Part shown: positions 9,159-18,579 of the stretch, piece by piece
Numbering within the stretch: the stretch's first letter is position 1
How the letters are laid out: each line of letters opens with the position of its first letter
NCBI RefSeq assembly: GCF_018882335.1
Contig: NZ_JACVOS010000004.1
Span: 1 to 64,000, forward strand
Source of the DNA: Polynucleobacter sp. AM-25C3
GTDB taxonomy: Bacteria; Pseudomonadota; Gammaproteobacteria; Burkholderiales; Burkholderiaceae
Reading direction: 5' to 3'
DNA: 64,000 nucleotides
The notes under the pieces: model-generated
Database searches by the model: none
Told to the model about the DNA's origin: nothing
Seen by the model: only the letters and a program-made list of their open reading frames with translations
Position numbers and translations under genes: made by a program

Positions 9159-9943
9159 TTTTGCAATACGCGAGCGCGCTGCTCATATCTGATTTGCATC
9201 TCACGCCGTCAATGCCCTTGACGGCGCAACGATTCTTCGACTTTTGTGAAAAAGATGCCCCCAAGGTAGAGGCTGTATTTATTTTGGGAGACCTTTTTGA
9301 ATATTGGGTTGGGGACGATACAGCACTCCACTCCCCTTTTCAGCAAGAGGTCACGCGTGCGCTAGCAACCCTCTCTACTAAAGTTAAAACCTTTTACCTG
9401 CATGGCAATCGGGACTTTCTAGTTGGAGCACATTTTTTAAATAAGACCGGCATGACCCTCATGCAAGATCCCAGCAAGATCGCAATTGCAGACAATGAGT
9501 ATGTTTTGTGCCATGGGGATTCACTCTGCACCTCTGATGTTGGCTATCAAGTTTTCCGCAGCTGGGTACGTAAATCTTGGATTCAAAAATTATTTTTGAG
9601 CTTACCGCTCCATTGGCGTCGCTCCATTGCAAATCACTTACGAAGTAATAGTGGTGCGCAATACCAACGCTCAATCAAGTCTTCGCCTGAGGGAGTGCAG
9701 CTTAAAACGGATGTGACTTTAGCGGCATGCGCTGCAGTATTGAGAGATCAAACTGGAAGTCAATTGATTCATGGGCATACCCATCTACCAGCGCATCACC
9801 ACGAGCATCTGCAAGATCAAGAATGGCAACGCTGGGTATTATCTGACTGGGATTTAGATCATCCAGAGACTGTGCGACCTAGGGCTAGCGCCCTGATGAT
9901 TGATCAAAACGGCGTACGTTACACCGATTTGATCAAAGCTTAA
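9155..9943 (+). CDS. lpxH: UDP-2,3-diacylglucosamine diphosphatase
   Basis: Cleaves UDP-2,3-diacylglucosamine to lipid X in lipid A synthesis, at the inner membrane. A calcineurin-like phosphoesterase of 262 residues with the metal ligands in order: D13/H15 (SDLHL), D46 ([11 protein letters not shown]), N84 (HGNRDF), H120 (CHGD) and H206/H208 (HGHTH). The ATG overlaps the ppiB stop by 4 bases, so the two are coupled. It converges on suhB. Confidence 0.95.
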   Translation: MILQYASALLISDLHLTPSMPLTAQRFFDFCEKDAPKVEAVFILGDLFEYWVGDDTALHSPFQQEVTRALATLSTKVKTFYLHGNRDFLVGAHFLNKTGMTLMQDPSKIAIADNEYVLCHGDSLCTSDVGYQVFRSWVRKSWIQKLFLSLPLHWRRSIANHLRSNSGAQYQRSIKSSPEGVQLKTDVTLAACAAVLRDQTGSQLIHGHTHLPAHHHEHLQDQEWQRWVLSDWDLDHPETVRPRASALMIDQNGVRYTDLIKA

Positions 9944-9952
9944 GGCTCTAAA

Positions 9953-10741
9953 TTAGCAGTTAGAGTACTTAGACAAACACTGCACCATCTGAGCAAAGAT
10001 GCGTGGATTAGCACACATCACCTCACCACTTTGCAAGAAACCTTCTTCGCCGCGGTAATTACCAACCAAGCCACCGGACTCAGCAATCAACAAAGCACCT
10101 GCAGCCATATCCCATGGCTTGAGATCGCTCTCAAAGAAACCATCGTAACGACCAGCAGCAACGTAAGCCAAATCTAAAGATGCGGCCCCAGGACGACGCA
10201 AGCCAGCGCATTGACGAGACATATCAGCAAAGATTTTTAAATACTTTTCTAAGTCTTGATCTTCACGATAAGGAAAGCCCGTGCCTAACAAAGAATTTGC
10301 CAAGCGATCTTGGGTGGCAACACGTAAACGCCGACGATCTAAATAAGCGCCTGCACCACGTGTAGCAGTAAAGAGTTCATCGCGAGTTGGGTCATACACG
10401 ACTGCTTGTTGAGTGACCCCATTGACAGATAATGCAATTGACACCGCATACTGCGGAAAGCCATGAATGAAGTTGGTAGTGCCATCTAGTGGATCGATGA
10501 TCCACACGTTTTCAGCATCGATGTTTTGAGCGCCAGTTTCTTCAGCCAAAAATCCATGAGATGGATAAGCCTCGCTGAGCGTTTCAATAATGGCCGCCTC
10601 GGCCTGTCTGTCCACCTCAGTTACAAAATCATTATGTTGTTTGCGGTCAACCTGAAGGCGCTCTAAATTAAGAGAGGCTCTATTAATCACGGTTCCGGCA
10701 CGACGGGCAGCCTTAACGGCCACATTTAACATGGGATGCAT
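9953..10741 (-). CDS. suhB: Inositol-1-monophosphatase family protein
   Basis: Mg-dependent sugar phosphatase. E. coli SuhB also works as an rRNA antitermination factor. From the ATG at 10741 the 262 residues begin [16 protein letters not shown], almost exactly as in SuhB, so I rejected the earlier TTG at 10780. Metal-site motifs are LAEETG (67-68), [13 protein letters not shown] (82-94) and [11 protein letters not shown]. The gene diverges from trmJ. Confidence 0.94.
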   Translation of the reverse strand: MHPMLNVAVKAARRAGTVINRASLNLERLQVDRKQHNDFVTEVDRQAEAAIIETLSEAYPSHGFLAEETGAQNIDAENVWIIDPLDGTTNFIHGFPQYAVSIALSVNGVTQQAVVYDPTRDELFTATRGAGAYLDRRRLRVATQDRLANSLLGTGFPYREDQDLEKYLKIFADMSRQCAGLRRPGAASLDLAYVAAGRYDGFFESDLKPWDMAAGALLIAESGGLVGNYRGEEGFLQSGEVMCANPRIFAQMVQCLSKYSNC

Positions 10742-10871
10742 AGTTTTGATGGACAAATTAAATAAGAACGAGCTCGCCAAATTGCAAACTGCAGGACAAT
10801 AAGGAGCTAATACGATGATTCTAAACGATTACCCCTTTGAACACCCAAGCTTCTAGAGATCCCCTGCCAAT

Positions 10872-11630
10872 ATGAACACTGCTCAAGCACAGTTATTGCG
10901 CTGGGTTTTGGTTGAAACCAGTCACCCTGGAAACGTGGGTTCAGCAGCGCGTGCACTCAAAACCATGGGATTTGGGGATCTGCGGCTAATACAACCCAAA
11001 ATCAAAGGCGTTGCTCATGCGCCTGAAGCAATTGCCCTGGCCAGTGGCGCAGTCGATATCCTAGAATCTAGCCAGGAATCCCCCGCCCTCGAATCTGCCG
11101 TTCAAGACTGCACCCTCGTTTTAGGCCTCACCAGTCGAGACCGTGAATTTGGGCCGCCCGCATTAAATTGGCAAGATGCTCGACCTCTTATCAAGGCAGC
11201 TATTGCGGGTAATCAACGGGTCGCACTCTTATTTGGCCCAGAGCGAACTGGCCTTGATAACCATCACCTCTCGCTCTGCACGCATCGGGTATGGCTTGAT
11301 GCCAACCCCCTCTACCCCTCCCTAAACCTCGCTCAAGCCATGATGGTTTGCGCCTTTACCCTGAGAGAAACCCTGTCTGAGCAGGCTGCATCCGCTGCAT
11401 TAGGCGTAACTCAAGAAGCGCCTGAACTCGTAGACTATGCCGATCCAGCGGCTGTAGCCGCCATGCTAGAGCACTGGCGTGAAGGGCTAGAGGCTATTGG
11501 TTATTTTGATCCAGCCAACCCCAAGAAACTCATTCCCCGCTTACAAGCCCTCTTCGCTAGAACACGTCTTCACAAAGAAGAAATAGATCTTCTGCGTGGA
11601 ATTGCCAAGCAGATGTTGTTAAGAAAATAA
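10872..11630 (+). CDS. trmJ: tRNA (cytidine/uridine-2'-O-)-methyltransferase TrmJ
   Basis: SPOUT-class methyltransferase that 2'-O-methylates position 32 of several tRNAs. Of 252 residues, the N-terminal 160 carry the knot: VLVETSHPGNVGSAARA, LLFGPERTGLDN (SAM loop) and PSLNLAQAMMVCAF. The C-terminal helical domain (about 180-252) with RLHKEEIDLLRGI is typical of TrmJ. It lies head-to-head with suhB, with cysE 29 bases downstream. Confidence 0.93.
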   Translation: MNTAQAQLLRWVLVETSHPGNVGSAARALKTMGFGDLRLIQPKIKGVAHAPEAIALASGAVDILESSQESPALESAVQDCTLVLGLTSRDREFGPPALNWQDARPLIKAAIAGNQRVALLFGPERTGLDNHHLSLCTHRVWLDANPLYPSLNLAQAMMVCAFTLRETLSEQAASAALGVTQEAPELVDYADPAAVAAMLEHWREGLEAIGYFDPANPKKLIPRLQALFARTRLHKEEIDLLRGIAKQMLLRK

Positions 11631-11659
11631 ATTTAGCCTTTACCCGTTAAAATTGCCCT

Positions 11660-12427
11660 ATGTTTAATTCGCTTTTCGACCAAGTCGACTCCATCATTGT
11701 TCGTGACCCAGCTGCGAGAAATCGTCTCGAAGTCATCACCTGCTATCCCGGTTTGCATGCTGTATGGATTCATCGGGTATCTCACGGTCTATGGAATCTA
11801 GGTTTGAAGTGGATTGCGCGACTGCTGTCGATGGTGTCTCGCTGGATTACCGGAATTGAAATCCATCCTGGAGCAAAGATCGGTCGACGCGTATTTTTAG
11901 ATCATGGTCTTGGCATCGTTATCGGGGAGACTACGGAGATTGGCGATGATTGCACCATCTACCAGGGCGTTACCTTAGGTGGAACCTCTTTATATAAAGG
12001 GGTGAAGCGTCACCCCACTTTAGGCAAAGGCGTTGTGATTAGTGCTGGCGCTAAAGTGCTTGGGGGCTTTACGGTAGGTGATGGTGCGCGTGTTGGCTCA
12101 AATGCAGTTGTATTGAAAGAGATTCCTGCTGGGGCAACTGCAGTTGGCATACCTGCACGCGTCCTGCATCCTGATTTACCTCAGGCAAGTACACCCGATA
12201 GCAAGGCGAAAGAATACTTCTCGGCCTATGGTGTAACACCTAACGTAGATGATCCAGTCTCTATGGCGCTAAAGGGTTTGATTGATGCAACCCTAGAGCA
12301 AGAGGCCAAAATTGCAGCACTGGAGAAGGCATTAGCAAAACTCAGCAATACACCAGCATCAGATACCAGTGAAACTAGTGATACAAAACGGGATCTTGGC
12401 GCTTTAAAAGAATGGCTTAAAGAGTAA
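11660..12427 (+). CDS. cysE: Serine O-acetyltransferase
   Basis: Acetylates serine with acetyl-CoA to give O-acetylserine, the precursor of cysteine. Of 255 residues, the N-terminal helical part is short, as in the EpsC-like form. Left-handed hexapeptide repeats run from about 70 to 170 ([46 protein letters not shown]). The C-terminal tail, about 185-255, is long and low-complexity with TSETSD. It converges on the SlyD-like gene with one base between. Confidence 0.94.
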   Translation: MFNSLFDQVDSIIVRDPAARNRLEVITCYPGLHAVWIHRVSHGLWNLGLKWIARLLSMVSRWITGIEIHPGAKIGRRVFLDHGLGIVIGETTEIGDDCTIYQGVTLGGTSLYKGVKRHPTLGKGVVISAGAKVLGGFTVGDGARVGSNAVVLKEIPAGATAVGIPARVLHPDLPQASTPDSKAKEYFSAYGVTPNVDDPVSMALKGLIDATLEQEAKIAALEKALAKLSNTPASDTSETSDTKRDLGALKEWLKE

Positions 12428-12428
12428 A

Positions 12429-13022
12429 TTAATGCAGGGTTGGTGACGAAGCACCCGCATCAGAAATACCGCCTATAAATTCGTCATCACCATCATCTGA
12501 ATCATCAGTCGGCATTCCAAAAGCAAATGCTTCGCCACCCTCAGGGTGACGATTTTCAATCTCTTCATCCGTAGCAGCGCGAATATCTTCAACCTGAACC
12601 CAGAACCGAAGTGCCATACCTGCAAGTGGATGATTTCCATCTAAAACTACTTGACTATCAGCAACATCAGTAACGGTATAGATCAAGGGTTCATCATCCG
12701 CCTCATCAGAATCTTCCTCTTCCTCAGCATCAGGAACGCCCTCAAACTGCATGCCCACTTCCAAAGGCTCTGGAAAACGAGCGCGTGGCTCAATTTTTAA
12801 TAACCCGGGATCGTACTCACCAAAGGCCTCACTAGGCTCTAGTTGAATACTGGCCTCATAGCCAAGGTCTTGGCCATCTAACAAAGTTTCAATCTTGGGA
12901 AAAGTGCCCTCATACCCACCATGCAGGTATACCATCGGAGAATCCGGTTCCTCGATAATATTGTTTTGCGCATCAGTTAATTTGTAGCGCAGGGATACAA
13001 CGGTATTTTTTTCGATCTTCAT
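12429..13022 (-). CDS. FKBP-type peptidyl-prolyl isomerase, SlyD-like
   Basis: A folding helper with an interrupted FKBP domain: VSLRYKLTDAQ, a GYEGTFPKIETLLDG loop, an insert-in-flap region, then DVADSQVVLDGNHPLAG, which is diagnostic of the SlyD group. There are 197 residues from the ATG at 13022; an ATG six codons earlier (13040) is equally possible because neither has a clear ribosome binding site. The middle and C-terminus are very acidic (EEEEDSDEADDE and TDDSDDGDDE). The His/Cys-rich nickel-binding tail of E. coli SlyD is absent. Confidence 0.88.
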   Translation of the reverse strand: MKIEKNTVVSLRYKLTDAQNNIIEEPDSPMVYLHGGYEGTFPKIETLLDGQDLGYEASIQLEPSEAFGEYDPGLLKIEPRARFPEPLEVGMQFEGVPDAEEEEDSDEADDEPLIYTVTDVADSQVVLDGNHPLAGMALRFWVQVEDIRAATDEEIENRHPEGGEAFAFGMPTDDSDDGDDEFIGGISDAGASSPTLH

Positions 13023-13066
13023 GCGTAATTCATTCAACATTGTGTTTTAAACAGCTTTTTACATAT

Positions 13067-14293
13067 ATGACCTCATTTTACTTGAGCAAGCCTTATGACC
13101 CTCCACAGGCACCCCAAAACCTTCCTCTAGATCGTCCTTGGGCCCTTCTAGGGGGTATAAGCCCTCAGCAGTTCATGAAAACCCATTGGCATAAAAAGCC
13201 TTTGTTGGTGCGCGGGGCCATACCCGCCTTTGAGCTTGCCAAGCAAATAGGCGAGCCTTTGGGTAGCGCGATTTCTGCGGAAGAGCTCTTCAAAATTTCA
13301 GGCAATGACGTGGTTGAATCCAGGTTAATTCAGGCTAAGCCTTGGAGCTTTGCAGATGGTCCATTTAAAAAGAAATCGATCCCGTCTCTTGATACGCCAG
13401 ATTGGACGCTCCTACTTCAAGGCATGGAAGCGAGGCATCCAGCTGCTGCAAAAGTAATTTCTTGGTTTCGCTTTATTCCAGACGCGCGTTTGGATGACCT
13501 CATGATTAGCATTGCTGGGCCTGGCGGTGGTGTTGGACCCCACTTTGATTCTTATGATGTCTTTTTGATTCAGATGTCTGGACGCCGACGCTGGCGCATC
13601 TCAGAGCAAAAAGATTTAACCTTAAATCCCGATCTTCCTTTAAAGATTTTGCGGCGCTTTCAGGTTGAGCAAGAATGGGATTTAGAACCCGGCGATATGC
13701 TTTACCTTCCACCACATGTAGCTCACGATGGAATTGCATTAGATGCAGGCTGTCAGACCTGGTCCGTAGGATTTAGGGCGCAGAGCTACAAAGAAATGCT
13801 GCAGGAGGGTTTGTGGCGCCTAGCCGAATCACTTGAAGATATTCCTGAACTAGAACAGCGTTTTGCCGATCCCAAGCAAATGGCAACGAGCTCTGCCGAG
13901 CAACTTCCACAAGAAATCATTGATCAGATAGAGCAAAAACTAAAAGGCTTAAAACTAGATCGCGTAGGAACATTCCTCCCGGGAATTGCTGCCTATTTGA
14001 GCGAACCCAAACCGCAGGCCTATTTTGATGGGTCGACAAACGATCACTCACCAGAGGAATTTAAGCGCCTACTAGAAAAACAGGCATTAAAGCCTCACCC
14101 TCAAACCAGGCTACTTGCTCTAGGAAAAACCATTTATTGCAACGGCGAAGATATGACTAGCGGCCAAACCCTGCCAATACAAAAGGCCTGGCGCTCACTT
14201 GCAGCCAAGAAAGAGACCAAGGGTCCCACTGGGAAAATAGAGCTGGAAAATAGCCTTTTTGAGGCCTTCGTAGCAGGCTGGCTGATTTTTTAA
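13067..14293 (+). CDS. roxA: Ribosomal protein L16 arginine hydroxylase-like cupin/JmjC oxygenase
   Basis: Fe(II)/2-oxoglutarate oxygenase of the YcfD/RoxA family, which hydroxylates an arginine in ribosomal protein L16. Of 408 residues, the JmjC core has the iron ligands H159, D161 (GPHFDSYD) and H220 (PPHVAHDG), followed by a dimerisation/winged-helix C-terminal half. I chose the ATG at 13067; the frame is open to a TTG at 13040 that would overlap the divergent gene. Identification is by domain pattern, and the exact substrate is inferred. Confidence 0.88.
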   Translation: MTSFYLSKPYDPPQAPQNLPLDRPWALLGGISPQQFMKTHWHKKPLLVRGAIPAFELAKQIGEPLGSAISAEELFKISGNDVVESRLIQAKPWSFADGPFKKKSIPSLDTPDWTLLLQGMEARHPAAAKVISWFRFIPDARLDDLMISIAGPGGGVGPHFDSYDVFLIQMSGRRRWRISEQKDLTLNPDLPLKILRRFQVEQEWDLEPGDMLYLPPHVAHDGIALDAGCQTWSVGFRAQSYKEMLQEGLWRLAESLEDIPELEQRFADPKQMATSSAEQLPQEIIDQIEQKLKGLKLDRVGTFLPGIAAYLSEPKPQAYFDGSTNDHSPEEFKRLLEKQALKPHPQTRLLALGKTIYCNGEDMTSGQTLPIQKAWRSLAAKKETKGPTGKIELENSLFEAFVAGWLIF

Positions 14294-14318
14294 CTGGAAA
14301 TAAAGACATGGCTATAAT
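14290..14318 (+). promoter_or_regulatory. Promoter of the small Ala/Pro-rich lipoprotein gene
   Basis: TATAAT (14313-14318) is a perfect -10 box. TTAACT (14290-14295), 17 bases upstream, matches the -35 consensus at 4 of 6. Transcription would start near 14325 and leave an 84-base leader. Confidence 0.7.
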
Positions 14319-14326
14319 GAGTGCTG

Positions 14327-14382
14327 GAAAGTACTTAAGGGCTAACCCTGTACTTTCTAAGTATTAATAACCGGTTATTAAT
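14327..14382 (+). promoter_or_regulatory. Structured 5' leader: hairpin plus 20-bp palindrome
   Basis: GAAAGTAC (14327-14334) pairs with GTACTTTC (14350-14357), with an inner AGGG/CCCT stem. Directly after comes a perfect 20-base palindrome centred on CCGG (14363-14382, half site ATTAATAACC). Both lie between the promoter and the AAGAGGA ribosome binding site, so they could set mRNA stability or bind a regulator. Confidence 0.6.
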
Positions 14383-14408
14383 GATAATTTTTTAAGAGGA
14401 AATTACAA

Positions 14409-14579
14409 ATGAAGAAGTCACTCGCACTCGTAGCAATGTTGGCAATCGCTTTGGCCGCTTGCGGTAAAAAAGAAGAAGCAAAACCTGTAGAAGCTGCTCC
14501 TGCTGCTCCTGTTGCTGCCCCAGCTGCTGAAGCTCCTGCTGCTGCACCAGCTGCACCAGCTGCTGACGCTAAGAAGTAA
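14409..14579 (+). CDS. Small Ala/Pro-rich lipoprotein
   Basis: A 56-residue protein starting MKKSLALVAMLAIALAACGKK. The lipobox LAAC puts the lipidated cysteine at 18. The mature part is only about 39 residues, starts with a charged KKEEAK, and then repeats AAPAAP-like units. AAGAGGA precedes the ATG by 8 bases. It has its own promoter and terminator, so it is a single-gene unit and probably well expressed. Function is unknown; such proteins resemble small abundant envelope lipoproteins or spacers. Confidence 0.85.
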   Translation: MKKSLALVAMLAIALAACGKKEEAKPVEAAPAAPVAAPAAEAPAAAPAAPAADAKK

Positions 14580-14599
14580 TCTTCTTCATGAAGAAAAAA

Positions 14600-14622
14600 A
14601 GCCGCTGAAAAGCGGCTTTTTT
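14600..14622. terminator. Bidirectional terminator between small lipoprotein and bamC
   Basis: AGCCGCT-GAAA-AGCGGCT forms a stem flanked by A7 on one side and T6 on the other. It ends the small lipoprotein transcript on the + strand. It also lies 30 bases beyond the end of bamC, so it can end that - strand run. Confidence 0.9.
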
Positions 14623-14651
14623 ATTGGCTAAAAATTCTTAGCTTGCATTAC

Positions 14652-15800
14652 TTATCTTGTCATTTGCTCGGTAAGCAGTGTTAGGAGTTGCAATCCAGCC
14701 GCAGTATTTTCTGGCTTGCCATCTGCATCTTGAACATAGACGCTGCAAGAATTATCTCCAGTCGATTTCACAACAACAGAATATTTCTTAGCTTTGAGAC
14801 TGGAATCATCCTTGCTACTAAATAGATTAGTAAAGAACCCTTTGGTATCACCCAAATCTTTTGGATTAACGTAACGAACATAGTAAACGCCGTTCGCACG
14901 GTTGCGATCTTCGACGGTAAAGTTGGAACGATCCAAGGCGAGTCCAGTATCGCGCCAAGCGCGATCAAAGCCTGCTGCCATTTCGATATGGGCTGTGTTA
15001 ACACCTTCCTGTACCAGCTTTGCTTTCGGTGTCTTAGCCCCTAGTGGCACAGCAACCTGCGCTTTAGCCTGTTCTTGAGTCATGCCCAAACGCTCCATCA
15101 AGCGAGCCAAGAAAGCAGCCTCAAGCTCTGGATCGTTTGGGCGCGCAGTCCAAATAGTTGAAATACAAGAACCAGTGCTATCCGTGGTACATTTTTCAAT
15201 GGCACCGCGTTGAGTGATGTAAATCTCGGTTTCTCCGGGCTTGCTCACCTCGAGGCGAGTTTTGTATTTGTCACGCTCACCAGTATCGTAAAGAGAATCC
15301 AGAGCACCACCAATAGCAGAGCGAATAAAGTCTTGAGAAATCTTGGCGCGGTTCTCGGCCCAATCGGTTTCCATGATGCCAGTCGATGGTGAATCAATCA
15401 CCAATAAGAAACCATTCTCTTGCCAAAAATCTTTAATCTGAGGATACAGCTCTGGTGCTGGCTTTTCCACCACCAACCAACGTCGCTCACCATCGCGAGC
15501 AATACGCATGCCTGGAATGCCAGTCATCACATTCTTGCGAGTCTGCACAGATTTTTTTACAGCTGCGTTGTACTCTGACATCGTTGCAGAACCATCCTGA
15601 ACAATGTAGCGACGATCGGCTTGCGCTGTAATAAGGTCAGGTGGATAGGACAAATTTGGTCCACGCACAGCGCCAGCAGACTTATAGTCCACGGTATCGT
15701 TCGTTGAAACAGATTTACAGCCAATCAAGCCAAGGGATGCGGCGGAAAGAATTAATAAAGTTGCGCAATACTGGCGCAGGAGTTGCATCGAATTCATCAT
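14652..15800 (-). CDS. bamC: Outer membrane protein assembly factor BamC (NlpB)
   Basis: Lipoprotein subunit of the BAM complex that inserts beta-barrel proteins into the outer membrane. Of 382 residues, the signal peptide ends in LIGC (Cys28). The segment [20 protein letters not shown] contains the conserved N-terminal stretch that contacts BamD. Two helix-grip domains follow. The start overlaps the dapA stop within ATGA, and dapA-bamC order is conserved in many proteobacteria. Confidence 0.92.
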   Translation of the reverse strand: MMNSMQLLRQYCATLLILSAASLGLIGCKSVSTNDTVDYKSAGAVRGPNLSYPPDLITAQADRRYIVQDGSATMSEYNAAVKKSVQTRKNVMTGIPGMRIARDGERRWLVVEKPAPELYPQIKDFWQENGFLLVIDSPSTGIMETDWAENRAKISQDFIRSAIGGALDSLYDTGERDKYKTRLEVSKPGETEIYITQRGAIEKCTTDSTGSCISTIWTARPNDPELEAAFLARLMERLGMTQEQAKAQVAVPLGAKTPKAKLVQEGVNTAHIEMAAGFDRAWRDTGLALDRSNFTVEDRNRANGVYYVRYVNPKDLGDTKGFFTNLFSSKDDSSLKAKKYSVVVKSTGDNSCSVYVQDADGKPENTAAGLQLLTLLTEQMTR

Positions 15801-16720
15801 AGTAAGCCAGCCTGTTTCATTGCAGTCTTCAAAGGTTCACGTAAGGCAACACTCAAAGGGGTTAAAGGCAAACGAATTCCTGCTGTAATTTTGCCCATTT
15901 CATGCAGGGCCCATTTCACAGGAATCGGGTTCGCCTCAGTAAACATGGCTTTATGTACAGCCAGTAATTGATATTGAATCGCGCGCATTTTGACAACATC
16001 ATCAGACATAGCTGCCCGACACAATTCATGCATTAAACGCGGTGCGATATTGGCAGTAACGGAAATATTTCCTTTGCCACCCATGAGCATCAGCATTGCC
16101 GCACTGAGGTCGTCGCCAGAAAATACAGAGAAATCTTGATGTCCAGCGTGTTTCAAATCAGCTAGAAGCAAAGTACCACGCTCAATACTGCATGTGGCAT
16201 CTTTAATGCCGATAATGCCAGGAACTGCTGCGAGGCGAACTGTGGTCTCACCAGCAAGATCTGCAATCGTTCTACCAGGAACGTTATAAAGGATGACAGG
16301 CAAATCAACCGACTCGGCAATTTTCTTGAAATGGGCAAACATGCCCTCTTGAGTTGGCTTGTTGTAATAAGGCACAACCTGCAAGCTAGCATCGGCACCC
16401 ACCGATTTTGCGAACTTGGTTAATTCAATCGCCTCGGTGGTTGAATTGCCACCAGTTCCAGCAATGACTGGAATGCGCCCTGCAATATGGTCAACAGCTA
16501 CTTTGATCAGCTCACAGTGCTCTTCTACGGAAACCGTTGGAGACTCACCGCTAGTACCAACAATCACGATACCGTCTGAACCTTCGGCGACATGCCAATC
16601 AAGCAATGAACGCAAGGCAGGAAAATCCAAACTTCCATCCTCGAACATCGGCGTCACGATGGCAGGCATGCTGCCAGCAATGGGCTTTTTACTAGCGTGG
16701 GATTGTGTTGTATTAGTCAC
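15797..16720 (-). CDS. dapA: 4-hydroxy-tetrahydrodipicolinate synthase
   Basis: Condenses pyruvate with aspartate semialdehyde in the lysine/diaminopimelate pathway. I chose GTG at 16720 (307 residues); the frame is open 12 codons further, but that would overlap the upstream gene. Key residues are Thr56 (GTSGES), Tyr145 (YNVPGRT) and the Schiff-base Lys173 (GIKDAT). A short unconserved N-terminus precedes [10 protein letters not shown], so an ATG at 16669 is the alternative. It is coupled to bamC by overlap. Confidence 0.94.
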   Translation of the reverse strand: MTNTTQSHASKKPIAGSMPAIVTPMFEDGSLDFPALRSLLDWHVAEGSDGIVIVGTSGESPTVSVEEHCELIKVAVDHIAGRIPVIAGTGGNSTTEAIELTKFAKSVGADASLQVVPYYNKPTQEGMFAHFKKIAESVDLPVILYNVPGRTIADLAGETTVRLAAVPGIIGIKDATCSIERGTLLLADLKHAGHQDFSVFSGDDLSAAMLMLMGGKGNISVTANIAPRLMHELCRAAMSDDVVKMRAIQYQLLAVHKAMFTEANPIPVKWALHEMGKITAGIRLPLTPLSVALREPLKTAMKQAGLL

Positions 16721-16745
16721 TGAATGTGTCTGAATTATCTGAATG

Positions 16746-17309
16746 TTAACCACCAAATTGTAACGGAATGTACCCCTTTAAATGCCCTTTTACGGCACAA
16801 ATCCGCTGAACCATAGCTGGTTTAGGCTGATCGTGGTAAATATCCTCGTAGGCAATCACTTTCAAGTCCGATCGCCCCGCCAAAGCAAGCAATTCCCCTG
16901 GTTTTAGCAAGAAATTGGGGTTGGAAGGCTTTCCGAACTGGGCATTTCCATTGGCGAAGGTTTCATAGATCAACACTCCTCCTTCAATCAGCATGCAGGG
17001 CAGTTGATCCAAAAATGGGCGGTAGAGGTAATTGGTCACCACAATGCCTGAAAACTGCTGGTCGGCTAGAGGCCAACTAGCGCCTTCAAGGTCCTCTTGT
17101 CGAGCTTGAATTTGAGGGTTTTGCAAACTCTTAATAGTGGTGACGTCTTGATCAACAGCCAATACATGATGACCGAGGGATGCCAATAAAGCAGCATGCC
17201 GACCTGCACCGCAAGCCAAATCTAGCACCAATCCATCTACTGGAATCAATGGCGCATATCGCTTCACCCAAGCGGAGGGATCTGCAATCACACCATGCGC
17301 TGAAGTCAA
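16746..17309 (-). CDS. Class I SAM-dependent methyltransferase
   Basis: A 187-residue Rossmann-fold methyltransferase. SAM-binding motif I is [19 protein letters not shown] (about 28-46), followed by an acidic residue in VLAVDQD. Its compact form resembles the TehB/thiopurine methyltransferase-like group, but the substrate cannot be told. No ATG is available near the N-terminus; the TTG at 17309 or a GTG near 17293 must serve. It lies between trpS (10-base gap) and dapA in a - strand run. Confidence 0.8.
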   Translation of the reverse strand: MTSAHGVIADPSAWVKRYAPLIPVDGLVLDLACGAGRHAALLASLGHHVLAVDQDVTTIKSLQNPQIQARQEDLEGASWPLADQQFSGIVVTNYLYRPFLDQLPCMLIEGGVLIYETFANGNAQFGKPSNPNFLLKPGELLALAGRSDLKVIAYEDIYHDQPKPAMVQRICAVKGHLKGYIPLQFGG

Positions 17310-17319
17310 AGTGGTGACC

Positions 17320-18522
17320 TTAGTCGTACGCTAGACCCATAGACTCGCGGACCTCGCGCATGGTTTCTTGGGCAACTTTACGTGCTTTATCGCAACCATC
17401 GGCGATGATCGAACGCAATAGACTTGGGTCATCCAAATACTTCTGTGCACGCTCAAACATGGGCTGCTGCTCAGCAAGAATCGCATCGATCACGGGTTGC
17501 TTACATTCCAAGCAACCAATGCCTGCTGACTTACATTCTTTTTGAACCCAAGTTTTGGTGTCTTCGTTGGAGTACACCGTATGCAACTGCCATACAGGAC
17601 AACGCGCAGGATCACCCGGGTCAGTTCTACGAACACGGGCTGGATCGGTCGGCATAGTACGAATAGAGCGAATAACCTCTTCTGGTTTTTCACGAATGCT
17701 AATCGTATTGCCATAAGACTTGGACATCTTTTGTCCATCAATACCGGGCATACGGGATGCAGACGCAAGCAAGGCCTGCGGCTCTGGCAGAATAATTTTG
17801 CGGGCACCCTCTAAGAAACCAAACAATCGCTCACGGTCAGCCATCGAAAGACTTTGTGCTTCTTGTAGCAATGCTTTAGCCTGCTCTAAAGCCTCATCAT
17901 CGCCCCGCTCCTGAAACGCTACGCGCAATTCAGCATACATCTTGGCACGCTTACTACCCAATTTTTTAACAGCCTCCAATGCCTTTTCTTCAAAACCTGG
18001 CTCACGTCCATAAAGGTAATTAAAACGACGCGCCACTTCACGCGTCATCTCCACATGCGGGACTTGATCTTCGCCTACCGGTACAAATTGAGCACGATAA
18101 ATCAGAATGTCAGCAGCTTGTAGCAAGGGGTAGCCCAAGAAACCATAAGTCTGCAAATCTTTTTCTTTGAGTTTTTCAATTTGATCTTTATAGGTTGGAA
18201 CACGCTCGAGCCAGCCCAAGGGGGTACCCATCGAGAGCAACAAGAACAGCTCAGCATGTTCGGGCACTTTGCTCTGAATAAATAAAGTAGCCTGGTTTGG
18301 ATCAACACCGCAAGCAAGCCAGTCAATCACCATATCCCAGACTGATTGCTCAATGACATCAGGAGTTTCATAGTGGGTCGTTAAGGCATGCCAGTCTGCT
18401 ACAAAAAAGTAGCAGGGATACTCGGACTGCAAGCGCACCCAATTCTTTAAAACGCCATGGTAATGGCCGAGGTGCAAACTACCGGTTGGTCGCATGCCAG
18501 AGAGAACGCGTTCTTCAAACAT
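17320..18522 (-). CDS. trpS: Tryptophanyl-tRNA synthetase
   Basis: Charges tRNA-Trp. Class I synthetase with HLGH at 17-20 (TGSLHLGHYHG) and KMSKS at 265-269. The 400 residues are longer than the roughly 330 of E. coli because of an inserted helical stretch of about 170-255, as in other beta-proteobacterial enzymes. It lies in a - strand run between the PHP gene and the methyltransferase gene. Confidence 0.95.
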   Translation of the reverse strand: MFEERVLSGMRPTGSLHLGHYHGVLKNWVRLQSEYPCYFFVADWHALTTHYETPDVIEQSVWDMVIDWLACGVDPNQATLFIQSKVPEHAELFLLLSMGTPLGWLERVPTYKDQIEKLKEKDLQTYGFLGYPLLQAADILIYRAQFVPVGEDQVPHVEMTREVARRFNYLYGREPGFEEKALEAVKKLGSKRAKMYAELRVAFQERGDDEALEQAKALLQEAQSLSMADRERLFGFLEGARKIILPEPQALLASASRMPGIDGQKMSKSYGNTISIREKPEEVIRSIRTMPTDPARVRRTDPGDPARCPVWQLHTVYSNEDTKTWVQKECKSAGIGCLECKQPVIDAILAEQQPMFERAQKYLDDPSLLRSIIADGCDKARKVAQETMREVRESMGLAYD

Positions 18523-18579
18523 CTTAATCTTTATTCTTTAAGGGTAATTAAAACTGGTTAAGCAAATAGGAGGAATCGG

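Noticed and set aside
9946..9965. CTCTAA/TTAGAG hairpin between lpxH and suhB as terminator
   Set aside because: Stem of six mostly AT pairs and no T-run on either strand.
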